Positions 1-7,603 of a stretch of 15,644 nucleotides of DNA are shown here, one piece after another. Within the stretch, counting starts at the first letter, position 1. Each line of letters starts with the position of its first letter. The stretch is from Alkalimonas sp. (GTDB lineage Bacteria > Pseudomonadota > Gammaproteobacteria > Enterobacterales > Alteromonadaceae). The notes under the pieces are model-generated. The model did not search any database, was not told the origin of the DNA, and saw only the letters and a list, made by a program, of their open reading frames with translations. Made by a program: the position numbers and the translations under genes. The DNA lies in NCBI GenBank assembly GCA_022565655.1, contig JAIUMG010000034.1:1-15644 (forward strand), written 5' to 3'.

Positions 1-789
1 GTAGAAGAGATAGAACGTTTGCAAGCAATTGTCATACCCGACAGTCGATTTATTGTGCCGGGAATTCGTGGCGTTGGTGGCTTTGTGGGTGAGCATGATC
101 GGGTAACAAATGTACCACTACCAGAGCATATATCAGCAAAGCCAGAGGATTTGGATGCGCTATTAGATGCTTATCTAAACGCATATAATTTAATGAAAAC
201 ATCAGGGTTCCACCCAGTGTTAGCTGCGGCAATACTGGCTTTTTCATTTGTATTTATTCACCCGCTGGAAGATGGCAATGGCCGAATTCATCGCTACTTA
301 ATCCATCACGTATTGGCCGAAAGTGGCTTCACGCCTAAAGGCGTGGTGTTTCCTGTCTCGGCAGTTATTTTAGAAAGAATAGAAGAATATAAAACGGTGT
401 TAGAGCAGTTTACAAAGCCGCGTCTAAAATTTATCGAATGGCTGCCTACTGAAGATAGCAATGTGCAGGTCACTAACGAAACCATTGACTTATATCGATA
501 TGGAGACATGACTCGCCAGGTAGAGTTTTTATTTGAGTGTATAAAAGATACGGTAGAAAAAGTACTTCCTGAAGAAGTACTATATCTTGAAAGGTATGAT
601 GAAGTATGGGGTTACATCAATAATAGATTCGATATGCCTCAGAAGAGCTTAAGCTTGCTGTTGAATTTTTTAAGGCAAGGTAGTGGTACCTTGTCCAAAA
701 GAGCGAAAGCTAAAGAGTTTCCTGCGCTCACTGACGATGAAGTAAAGGAAATTGAGCGCAAATATCAAGACGTGTTTATGAATGGTTGA
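1..789 (+). CDS. Fic-domain protein, 5' end cut off by window edge
   Basis: Frame 1 is open from the first base, so the N-terminus lies outside the window; 262 codons are visible. The Fic signature HPLEDGNGRIHR lies at bases 259-294 and has the catalytic His, the GNGR phosphate-binding loop and the trailing Arg. Leu replaces the more usual Phe after HP. Fic enzymes normally transfer AMP, or another nucleotide moiety, from a nucleotide cofactor to a target protein hydroxyl. About 165 residues follow the motif; they look helical and charged, and I cannot assign them to a domain. The inhibitory helix (S/T-x-x-x-E-G/N) was not found in the visible part and could lie in the missing N-terminus, so auto-inhibition cannot be judged. 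The gene is AT-rich compared with acnB (18 of 60 G+C at 541-600, against 36 of 60 at 1081-1140), which suggests horizontal acquisition. It could be a toxin, a signalling enzyme or a stand-alone regulator; the target is unknown. Confidence 0.88.
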   Translation, partial: VEEIERLQAIVIPDSRFIVPGIRGVGGFVGEHDRVTNVPLPEHISAKPEDLDALLDAYLNAYNLMKTSGFHPVLAAAILAFSFVFIHPLEDGNGRIHRYLIHHVLAESGFTPKGVVFPVSAVILERIEEYKTVLEQFTKPRLKFIEWLPTEDSNVQVTNETIDLYRYGDMTRQVEFLFECIKDTVEKVLPEEVLYLERYDEVWGYINNRFDMPQKSLSLLLNFLRQGSGTLSKRAKAKEFPALTDDEVKEIERKYQDVFMNG

Positions 790-904
790 ACTTAAATAGC
801 AAGGTTTTTATTCACGCAGGATAGACCGCGAACACCGTTTGGTTTACACCTATTCAGATGGTTACCTGATCATAGCTCAATGTCGGTTTCACTATTAAGC
901 ATAC

Positions 905-932
905 AAAAAGACCTGCCGAGGCAGGTCTTTTT
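905..932. terminator. Bidirectional Rho-independent terminator between the Fic gene and acnB
   Basis: A perfect 12-bp inverted repeat (AAAAAGACCTGC / GCAGGTCTTTTT) surrounds a 4-nt CGAG loop. It carries a U-tract on both strands, so it can end acnB transcripts (minus strand, stop 20 bases away) and Fic transcripts (plus strand). Confidence 0.9.
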
Positions 933-952
933 ACATTTTGCAGTGGTGTAAC

Positions 953-3550
953 TTACACCGCTTGCTGAATAATCACATTGTCGGCTTTTTTGGTGTACTG
1001 CGACATCTTGTGGAAATTCAGGTAGCGATAAGTATCGGCTGCCGTGGCATCAATTTGCTTGGCGTAATCCAGATACTCCTGCACTGTTGGCAGACGACCG
1101 ATGATCGAGCTAACCGCAGCCAGTTCGGCCGATGCCAGATAGACATTAGCACCCTGACCTAAGCGGTTCGGGAAGTTCCGCGTCGAGGTAGAGACCACGG
1201 TGGAGTTTTCTGCCACTCGTGCTTGGTTACCCATGCACAATGAACAACCTGGCATTTCGGTGCGGGCACCGACTTTACCGAAGATGCTGTAGTAGCCTTC
1301 GTCAGTCAGCTGAGCTTGATCCATCTTGGTCGGTGGTGCGATCCACAAACGGGTTGGCAACTGGCCTTTGTACTTATCCAGTAACTTACCGGCAGCACGG
1401 AAGTGACCGATGTTGGTCATGCAGGAACCGATGAACACTTCATCAATTTTATCACCGGCCACTTCTGACAATAGACGTGCATCGTCTGGGTCGTTTGGTG
1501 CACACAAAATCGGCTCATTGATTTCAGCCAGATCAATTTCGATCACTTCGGTGTACTCAGCATCGGCGTCGGCTTCCATCAACTCAGGCTTGGCCAACCA
1601 GTCTTGCATGGCCTGGATACGACGCTCGATGGTACGGCGGTCGCCGTAACCTTCGGAGATCATCCACTTCAGCATGACGATATTCGACTCCAGATACTCG
1701 GCGATCGACGCTTCCGACAGCTTGATAGTACAACCACCAGCCGAACGCTCTGCTGAGGCGTCAGATAACTCAAACGCCTGTTCAACCGTCAAGTTTGGTA
1801 AGCCTTCAATTTCCAGAATACGACCCGAGAAGATGTTTTTCTTGCCTTTTTTCTCAACCGTCAACAAACCTTGCTTGATGGCATAATACGGAATGGCATG
1901 CACCAAATCACGTAACGTGATACCAGGCTTCATTTCGCCTTTAAAGCGCACCAGCACCGACTCTGGCATATCCAATGGCATTACACCAGTGGCTGCAGCA
2001 AACGCCACCAAACCAGAGCCTGCCGGGAACGAAATACCCATCGGGAAGCGGGTGTGAGAATCGCCACCAGTACCCACGGTATCTGGTAACAACATGCGGT
2101 TTAACCAGGAATGGATAATGCCATCGCCCGGACGCAATGCCACACCAGCACGGTTCATAATAAAGTCAGGCAAGGTGTGATGCGTATCGACATCCACCGG
2201 CTTAGGGTACGCCGCGGTATGACAGAACGACTGCATCACTAAATCAGCTGAGAAGCCCAAACAAGCCAAGTCTTTCAGTTCATCACGGGTCATTGGGCCG
2301 GTGGTATCTTGCGAACCGACGGTGGTCATCTTGGGCTCACAGTAAGTTCCCGGGCGAATGCCAGCCACACCGCAGGCTTTACCAACCATTTTTTGCGCCA
2401 GAGTGAAGCCTTTGCCGCTATCGTCTTTTGGTAATGGGCGACGGAATTTATCCGATGGGCCTTCCCCTAAGAATTCACGCGCACGATCGGTTAAACCACG
2501 ACCAATGATCAGAGGGATACGGCCGCCAGCCTGCACTTCATCCAACAATACTTCAGTCGCCAGCTTGAATTCAGCCAGCACTTCACCAGTCTCATGGTTG
2601 CAGACTTTGCCTTCATACGGGTAGATATCGATGACATCGCCCATGTTTAATTCATTAACATCCACTTCAATCGGCAGGGCACCAGAGTCTTCCATGGTGT
2701 TGAAGAAGATCGGCGCAATTTTGCTGCCCAGCACAAAGCCGCCAGCACGTTTATTCGGTACATAAGGAATGTCGTCGCCCATGAACCACAGCACGGAGTT
2801 GGTGGCGGATTTACGTGAAGAACCAGTCCCTACGACATCACCAACATAGGCCAGCGGGAAGCCTTTTTCTTTTAAGGTTTCCAGCTGCTTCAGCGGGCCA
2901 CGTACGCCAGCTTCTTCTGGCTCAATGCCTTCGCGGCTGTTTTTCAGCATCGCTAAGGCGTGCAGTGGGATATCTGGCCGAGACCAGGCATCTGGTGCTG
3001 GCGATAAATCATCGGTATTGGTTTCGCCAGTGACTTTAAACACCGTCACGGTAATTTTTTCAGCCACTTTCGGCTTGGCTTCAAACCACTCGGCATCGGC
3101 CCAGGATTGCACCACTTTTTTGGCGTTTTCGTTGCCAGCATCTGCTTTTTCAGTGACATCATGGAAAGCATCGAAAATCAGCAGGGTATGCGATAAAGCT
3201 TTAACCGCCAAAGGAGCTAACGTATCGTGGTCGAGCAACTCGATTAATGGCTCAATGTTGTAACCACCCATCATGGTACCCAGCAGCTCGGTGGCACGCT
3301 CGGCAGAAATCAGGGGCGATTGCGCTTCACTTTTTGCCACAGCAGCGAGAAAGCCAGCCTTAACGTAGGCCGCTTCATCAACACCAGGTGGAATACGATT
3401 TTCCAACAGGTCGACCAAAAAGGCTTCTTCACCCTGAGGTGGATTTTTCAGTAGTTCTATCAGGCCGGCAACTTGCTCTGCATTCAGCGGCTTTGGCGGA
3501 ATGCCTTCAGCCGCGCGTTCGGCGACGTGTTCGCGATATTCTTGTAGCAC
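953..3550 (-). CDS. acnB: Aconitate hydratase B (bifunctional aconitase / 2-methylisocitrate dehydratase)
   Basis: AcnB is the main TCA-cycle aconitase in many gammaproteobacteria and interconverts citrate and isocitrate through cis-aconitate in the cytoplasm. The protein keeps the AcnB order: an N-terminal HEAT-like helical domain (about residues 1-160), the swivel domain moved to the N-terminal half, then the catalytic domains. With the GTG start chosen here the length is 865 residues, as in E. coli, and the [4Fe-4S] ligands fall at C710 (in GSCMTNIGH), C769 and C772 (in CSLCMGN), the E. coli numbering. A longer frame runs upstream to 3616, but those 22 residues have no counterpart in the family and a ribosome-binding site lies just before the GTG. 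The gene appears to be monocistronic, with its own leader and terminator. By family knowledge the apo-form can bind mRNA when iron is scarce; nothing here tests that. Confidence 0.97.
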   Translation of the reverse strand: MLQEYREHVAERAAEGIPPKPLNAEQVAGLIELLKNPPQGEEAFLVDLLENRIPPGVDEAAYVKAGFLAAVAKSEAQSPLISAERATELLGTMMGGYNIEPLIELLDHDTLAPLAVKALSHTLLIFDAFHDVTEKADAGNENAKKVVQSWADAEWFEAKPKVAEKITVTVFKVTGETNTDDLSPAPDAWSRPDIPLHALAMLKNSREGIEPEEAGVRGPLKQLETLKEKGFPLAYVGDVVGTGSSRKSATNSVLWFMGDDIPYVPNKRAGGFVLGSKIAPIFFNTMEDSGALPIEVDVNELNMGDVIDIYPYEGKVCNHETGEVLAEFKLATEVLLDEVQAGGRIPLIIGRGLTDRAREFLGEGPSDKFRRPLPKDDSGKGFTLAQKMVGKACGVAGIRPGTYCEPKMTTVGSQDTTGPMTRDELKDLACLGFSADLVMQSFCHTAAYPKPVDVDTHHTLPDFIMNRAGVALRPGDGIIHSWLNRMLLPDTVGTGGDSHTRFPMGISFPAGSGLVAFAAATGVMPLDMPESVLVRFKGEMKPGITLRDLVHAIPYYAIKQGLLTVEKKGKKNIFSGRILEIEGLPNLTVEQAFELSDASAERSAGGCTIKLSEASIAEYLESNIVMLKWMISEGYGDRRTIERRIQAMQDWLAKPELMEADADAEYTEVIEIDLAEINEPILCAPNDPDDARLLSEVAGDKIDEVFIGSCMTNIGHFRAAGKLLDKYKGQLPTRLWIAPPTKMDQAQLTDEGYYSIFGKVGARTEMPGCSLCMGNQARVAENSTVVSTSTRNFPNRLGQGANVYLASAELAAVSSIIGRLPTVQEYLDYAKQIDATAADTYRYLNFHKMSQYTKKADNVIIQQAV

Positions 3551-3556
3551 AGTAAT

Positions 3557-3564
3557 GTCCTCTT
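3557..3564 (-). promoter_or_regulatory. Ribosome-binding site that fixes the acnB GTG start
   Basis: On the minus strand AAGAGGAC ends 6 bases before the GTG at 3550. This supports the shorter GTG start over the upstream in-frame start at 3616. Confidence 0.75.
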
Positions 3565-3646
3565 GGTCGTTGATTGCTATCGGTCTGGCCGGTTGTCCTG
3601 CTGGACACAGCTGCACCGAGTCGACTCTGGAAATGAACCCGCATGA

Positions 3647-3652
3647 ATTATA
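3647..3652 (-). promoter_or_regulatory. Candidate -10 element of the acnB promoter
   Basis: The minus strand reads a perfect TATAAT about 97 bases upstream of the acnB GTG. The best -35 candidate with a 17-bp spacer, TGTTAA at 3670-3675, is weak, so the promoter may depend on an activator or start elsewhere. The implied leader is long enough to hold regulatory structure. Confidence 0.4.
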
Positions 3653-3726
3653 AGAAATTCAGCGCCAGATTAACATCCGGCCTGCCCTTCATCCGCTTAT
3701 AGTCGGTATAAGTAGGCTGAATGAAA

Positions 3727-3828
3727 ACAGGGTTCTCTACCCATTGGCTTTCAACCTGCACAGGTGTTGGTTCGTTGCATTTCGAAACCCACAGGGTATC
3801 TACCCATGTAAATGTCTGGTTGAAAACC
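3727..3828. repeat. Cluster of five short inverted repeats with one direct duplication
   Basis: The 354-base gap between acnB and the peptidase gene (3551-3904) contains no gene that I would call. Within it lie GGGT-N5-ACCC (3730-3742), ACCTG-CA-CAGGT (3754-3765), TTTCGAAA (3780-3787), GGGTA-TC-TACCC (3794-3805) and GGTT-GAA-AACC (3818-3828). The string acagggttctctacccat (3727-3744) recurs 64 bases on as acagggtatctacccat (3791-3807). The block resembles a repetitive extragenic palindromic element, but copy number elsewhere cannot be seen. A 60-codon frame on the minus strand (3830 to 3648, TTG start) crosses it and shows the duplication as WVDTLWV and WVENPVF; I do not regard it as a gene. 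Confidence 0.5.
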
Positions 3829-3851
3829 AACGGGTATAATTAGGTGCAAAA

Positions 3852-3877
3852 GTGCGACACCAGACATGGTGTCGCAC
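3852..3877 (-). terminator. Terminator hairpin after the M13 peptidase gene
   Basis: A perfect 10-bp stem GTGCGACACC / GGTGTCGCAC encloses a 6-nt loop and begins 27 bases beyond the peptidase stop codon. On the minus strand it is followed by a short TTTT, so the hairpin is strong but the U-tract is short. Confidence 0.65.
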
Positions 3878-3904
3878 AAGCAAGCTGAGTATAACAGAAA
3901 ATGA

Positions 3905-5983
3905 TTACCAGATCTTGACGCGTTCCTCTTCTGGCAGATACATCTCGTCGCCAGGTTGCACATCAAACGCTTGATAAAACTCTGGTATATTTGGCAATAC
4001 ACCAATCACGCGATAATGTGGCGGCGAGTGAGGGCCCGTGCTGATTTGACGGCGCAGTGCTTCTTCCCGGAAGTTCGAGCGCCAGATCTGCGCCCAGCCA
4101 ATAAAGAAGCGCTGCAAGCCAGTGAAGCCATCCAGTACCGGAGCTTCCTCGCCGTCCAATGACATTTGGTAAGCACGCAACGCAACGGTCATGCCGCCTA
4201 AGTCTCCAATATTTTCGCCCAGCGCCACATCACCATCGACAAAAACGCCGGGGAAAGGCTCAAACTGGCTGTACTGGGCACTTAACCGGGCTCCCAGTTG
4301 CTGAAAGCGCTCTAAATCCTCAGCAGTCCACCAATCACGCAGATTGCCATCGCCATCGTATTTGGCGCCCTGATCGTCAAAACCATGGCCTATTTCATGG
4401 CCTATCACGGCGCCAATACCACCGTAATTCACCGCATCATCGGCTTCCATATCAAAGAAAGGTGGTTGCAAAATAGCGGCTGGAAACACGATTTCATTCA
4501 TCACCGGATTGTAATAAGCATTCACCGTTTGCGGCGTCATAAACCACTCATGCTGTTGAATGGGACCACCTAGCTTATCAACCATCTCCTGATAAGCCCG
4601 GCGGCTTGCTCGAATGCTGTTGCCAATTAAATCATCGGCATTAATCTCAAGATCGGAGTAATCCTTCCACTTGTCCGGATAGCCAATTTTGGTGGTGAAG
4701 GTACTTAATTTTTCCAGAGCAGCTACTTTGGTGTCGTCGGACATCCATGGTAATTCTTTGATCGATTCGCCGTAGGCTTTAATCAGGTTATCCACCATCG
4801 CTTCCATTCGTTCTTTGGCCGCTTCGTTGAAGTGACGCTCAACATAGAGCTTACCCACCAGTTCACCCAACACAGCATTGGTGGTATCCACCGCTCGTTT
4901 CCAGCGAGGCTGTTGTTCTTCCACTCCCCGTAGAGTTTGGCTGTAAAATGCAAAGCGGCGATCAACAAAGTTCTGGCTCAGCTGAGGCGCAAAACTATGC
5001 ACCGTGCGATAGGTTAAATAGGCTTGCAGCGTACTCAGCTCAGTCGCCTCGATCACCTCAGATAAACCGGCAAAGAATGATGGCTGAGCAACAATGATAT
5101 CCTGCTCAGCGGGCAGCCCCATCACGCCAGCGTAATCCGCCCAAGCAAAACTGCCCATCAGTTCGGACACTTCAGCGGCTGACAGCTTATTATAGGTTTT
5201 ATCCGCGTTACGACTTTCTAAGCGAGTCCAGTGATGCTCAGCCAGTGCATGCTCCAGCGCCAGGATCTGCTCGGCGGCTGCCGAGGCATCAGCGTGGCCG
5301 GCTAAAGCCAGCATATCAGCAATGTAGTCCTGATAAGCCGCTTTGATCTGTAAAGAGTCTTCATCCTCGTTAAAGTAATAATCGCGATCAGGCAAGCCTA
5401 AGCCGCCTTGAAATAAATACACAGCGTATTGGGTGGATTCCCTGGCGTCATTATTGACATACCAGCCAAAAACACCAGCCACTCCATCGCGCTGCAATTC
5501 AGCTACGGTATGCCCCAGTTCAGCCTTGCTTTCTAGTTGCTCAATACGTTGCAACTGTTCATTAATTGGCGTTAAGCCAAGCAGGTTGATCCGCTCAATA
5601 TCCATAAAGCTGTTGTAAAAGCTGGCTAATTTATCGGGATCAGAGCCTGGCTGCAGATCGTCGCTGGCGGCTACTTCTTCAATAATGGTTTTCACGGCCA
5701 GTTGCGCCTGATCCGCTAAAATATCAAAGGAGCCAATGCGCGACTTATCAGCCGGGATAGGGTTGTTCTCTATCCACTTGCCATTGATCGCCAGGTAAAA
5801 ATCATCCTGCAGTCGTACGCTGCTGTCGAAGTTTTCCACATCGACACCAGAACTAAGTGTACTCTGCGCTGCGGCTTCCACCGCTGCCTGTTCCTGCTGA
5901 CCTGGGCCGCTGGTGTTGCTGTCACATGCAGCCAGGCCAAGCGCCATCGCTATACTGACCGCCAATAAGCTAACTTTTTTCAT
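3905..5983 (-). CDS. M13-family zinc metallopeptidase (neprilysin/PepO-like), lipoprotein
   Basis: The 692-residue product begins with a lipoprotein signal peptide: Lys2-Lys3, a hydrophobic stretch, and the lipobox LAAC with C20 as the lipidation site. C20 is the only cysteine in the protein. The zinc site is HEIGH at 529-533 (ligands H529 and H533, catalytic E530), with E590 in ENIGD as third ligand and D594 supporting it; NAYY at 488-491 matches the substrate-backbone-binding motif of the family. M13 enzymes cut oligopeptides, usually on the amino side of hydrophobic residues, and full-length members are about 650-750 residues, so this one looks complete. It ends in KIW, without the terminal Cys-containing tail of many animal members. 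Asp at position +2 after the lipid-bearing Cys is the classical E. coli inner-membrane retention signal, which suggests a site on the periplasmic face of the inner membrane. An AGGA lies 9 bases before the ATG. It is divergent from an MFSD1-like transporter. Confidence 0.93.
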   Translation of the reverse strand: MKKVSLLAVSIAMALGLAACDSNTSGPGQQEQAAVEAAAQSTLSSGVDVENFDSSVRLQDDFYLAINGKWIENNPIPADKSRIGSFDILADQAQLAVKTIIEEVAASDDLQPGSDPDKLASFYNSFMDIERINLLGLTPINEQLQRIEQLESKAELGHTVAELQRDGVAGVFGWYVNNDARESTQYAVYLFQGGLGLPDRDYYFNEDEDSLQIKAAYQDYIADMLALAGHADASAAAEQILALEHALAEHHWTRLESRNADKTYNKLSAAEVSELMGSFAWADYAGVMGLPAEQDIIVAQPSFFAGLSEVIEATELSTLQAYLTYRTVHSFAPQLSQNFVDRRFAFYSQTLRGVEEQQPRWKRAVDTTNAVLGELVGKLYVERHFNEAAKERMEAMVDNLIKAYGESIKELPWMSDDTKVAALEKLSTFTTKIGYPDKWKDYSDLEINADDLIGNSIRASRRAYQEMVDKLGGPIQQHEWFMTPQTVNAYYNPVMNEIVFPAAILQPPFFDMEADDAVNYGGIGAVIGHEIGHGFDDQGAKYDGDGNLRDWWTAEDLERFQQLGARLSAQYSQFEPFPGVFVDGDVALGENIGDLGGMTVALRAYQMSLDGEEAPVLDGFTGLQRFFIGWAQIWRSNFREEALRRQISTGPHSPPHYRVIGVLPNIPEFYQAFDVQPGDEMYLPEEERVKIW

Positions 5984-6068
5984 CGGTATGTATCCTGTTA
6001 GTTATCATTCTATTTATTTGTACTATTTTTTACATGGTAAGGCCATCAGCTAAACCACCGCAAACCTC

Positions 6069-6081
6069 TTTTGTAACAAAA
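6069..6081. promoter_or_regulatory. Odd-centred palindrome in the peptidase/transporter divergent region
   Basis: TTTTGT-A-ACAAAA sits in the 201-base region between the divergent starts at 5983 and 6185. It is a plausible operator for a dimeric regulator of both genes. I could not place confident -35/-10 pairs on either strand, although the region is AT-rich at 6005-6040. Confidence 0.3.
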
Positions 6082-6184
6082 CCTGACTGAACAACTTGTT
6101 CTTCATTGTATACAGTCTGTTATTGCCTGACAGCCCAGCCTCAGCTAGAGTGAGCACTTCAGTTCATAATAATAGCATCGCCAG

Positions 6185-7564
6185 ATGCATACACCTGATA
6201 CATATAAGAATGAGAAACCACAAACCATGACTATGTCCGCTTCCACCTTACCCCGGCCGACTCCGCTGCATCGTTGGCTGGTACTGCTGTTTGTCAGCCT
6301 GGCAATGTTCGGCAACTATTATGTCTACGACTCACTCGGGCCGATACTTGATCTACTGCATACCGATCTCGGCTTTAGCAACCAGCAAACCGGATTTCTG
6401 ATTTCTGTCTACAATTTTGGTGCCATTGCCGCTTTGTTGATTGGCGGCATTATTATCGACCGCTACGGCACCAAACGTGCGTTGCTGTTATTTGCCAGCA
6501 TCTGCTTAGTCGGTGCTGTGATCACCGCACTCAGCCCGCGCTACGAAGTGATGGCCAGTGGTCGCTTGCTACTGGGGCTGGGTTCAGAACCGCTGATTGT
6601 GGCTGCAACCACGGTGTTGGCAAAATGGTTCAAGGGTAAAGAGCTCAGCTTTGCTTTTGGCATTAATTTATCGCTATCGCGACTTGGCTCCGCCTCTGCT
6701 GACTGGTCCACCAGCTTCGCCAGCCCGTTATACAGCAACTGGCAGGATCCGCTTTGGCTGGCTACCGCTTTTGCTGGTATTTCCGTTACAGCGGCCATGC
6801 TGTACTGGTTGCAGGAAAAGCGTTGTGAGGGCCGCTTTAACCTGGGCGTCACTGAGCAAACTGATCAATTAAAATTTAAAGAACTGTTCTTATTTGGTCA
6901 GCGTTACTGGTACATCGTGGCACTGTGTGTGGTGTTTTACTCCACTATTTTTCCATTCCGTACCTTCGCGATTATGTACTTTCAAGAAGCGCATGGCCTG
7001 GCCCGTGAAGCGGCTGGTATCTTAAACAGCATGATGATGGTCTCGGCCATTATTGCCACGCCACTTTTTGGTTTACTGATTGACAAAGTTGGTCGGCGCG
7101 GCCTTTTTATGACGCTTGGTTGCCTGATGATGTTACCGCTCTTCCTGGCCGTGACCTACCTGCCTGCCGGAGTACCTGTGATGGTATTTGGCAGCGCCAT
7201 TCCGCTGACCTTACTGCTGGTGATGTTACTACTCGGCTGCGTGTTTTCGTTGGTACCCGCTGCTATGTGGCCTTCGGTAGCTTATACTGTCGACTCACGT
7301 CGCCTCGGCACGGCCTACGCCACCATGACCTTGTGCCAGCAAATTGGCTGGTCGATTGTGCCGCCGGTGATCGGGTATCTGAATGATCTGAATCAGGCCA
7401 GCGCTGACAATGTGGCGGGCTATGCACCGGGCATGTGGTTCTACACCGGCCTTGCCGTTACTGGCCTTATCTTTGCGTTGCTGTTATGGCGCCACGAGAA
7501 CAAACCGATGGCAGCGCCTGGGCATCATAAAGAAACTGCGGCTGAGCATCAGCATCCGGGCTAA
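6185..7564 (+). CDS. MFS transporter resembling animal MFSD1 (possible dipeptide carrier)
   Basis: This 459-residue protein has about twelve hydrophobic segments and the MFS motif A loop GGIIIDRYGTKR (87-98), repeated in the second half as FGLLIDKVGRR (295-305). Several stretches match what I recall of animal MFSD1: WFKGKELSFAFGINLSLSRLG (148-168; WFKGKELNLVFG in MFSD1), an FPF at 256-258 before helix 7, AMWPSVAY (360-367) and LGTAY (374-378). MFSD1 has been described as a lysosomal dipeptide uniporter; transferring that substrate here is inference. The C-terminal tail is His-rich (HHKETAAEHQHPG). The start is uncertain: ATG 6185 has no clear ribosome-binding site, and ATGs at 6227 and 6233 would remove 14-16 non-conserved residues. 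The gene is divergent from the M13 peptidase and probably monocistronic, ending at the 7571-7603 hairpin. Confidence 0.85.
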   Translation: MHTPDTYKNEKPQTMTMSASTLPRPTPLHRWLVLLFVSLAMFGNYYVYDSLGPILDLLHTDLGFSNQQTGFLISVYNFGAIAALLIGGIIIDRYGTKRALLLFASICLVGAVITALSPRYEVMASGRLLLGLGSEPLIVAATTVLAKWFKGKELSFAFGINLSLSRLGSASADWSTSFASPLYSNWQDPLWLATAFAGISVTAAMLYWLQEKRCEGRFNLGVTEQTDQLKFKELFLFGQRYWYIVALCVVFYSTIFPFRTFAIMYFQEAHGLAREAAGILNSMMMVSAIIATPLFGLLIDKVGRRGLFMTLGCLMMLPLFLAVTYLPAGVPVMVFGSAIPLTLLLVMLLLGCVFSLVPAAMWPSVAYTVDSRRLGTAYATMTLCQQIGWSIVPPVIGYLNDLNQASADNVAGYAPGMWFYTGLAVTGLIFALLLWRHENKPMAAPGHHKETAAEHQHPG

Positions 7565-7570
7565 ACCAAC

Positions 7571-7603
7571 ACATCACAGCAGGCTAAACGCCTGCTGTGA
7601 TGT
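7571..7603. terminator. Shared hairpin between convergent transporter and DUF445 genes
   Basis: A perfect 14-bp inverted repeat ACATCACAGCAGGC / GCCTGCTGTGATGT encloses a 5-nt loop. It lies between the transporter stop (7564) and the DUF445 stop (7604). The T-tracts are short on both strands (TTT one way, GTTGGTTT the other), so it probably works as a moderate bidirectional terminator or 3'-end stabiliser. Confidence 0.7.

Noticed and set aside
2925..3263. 112-codon plus-strand frame inside acnB
   Set aside because: It is a shadow of the strongly conserved acnB reading frame on the other strand, with no recognisable domain.
3551..3616. N-terminal extension of acnB to 3616
   Set aside because: The extra 22 residues are absent from the family. 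The GTG at 3550 has a ribosome-binding site and gives exact E. coli length and cysteine numbering.
3648..3830. 60-codon minus-strand frame between acnB and the M13 gene
   Set aside because: It has a TTG start without a good ribosome-binding site, runs through inverted repeats, and its stop falls in the acnB -10 candidate. The repeated WV-rich pieces come from the DNA duplication.
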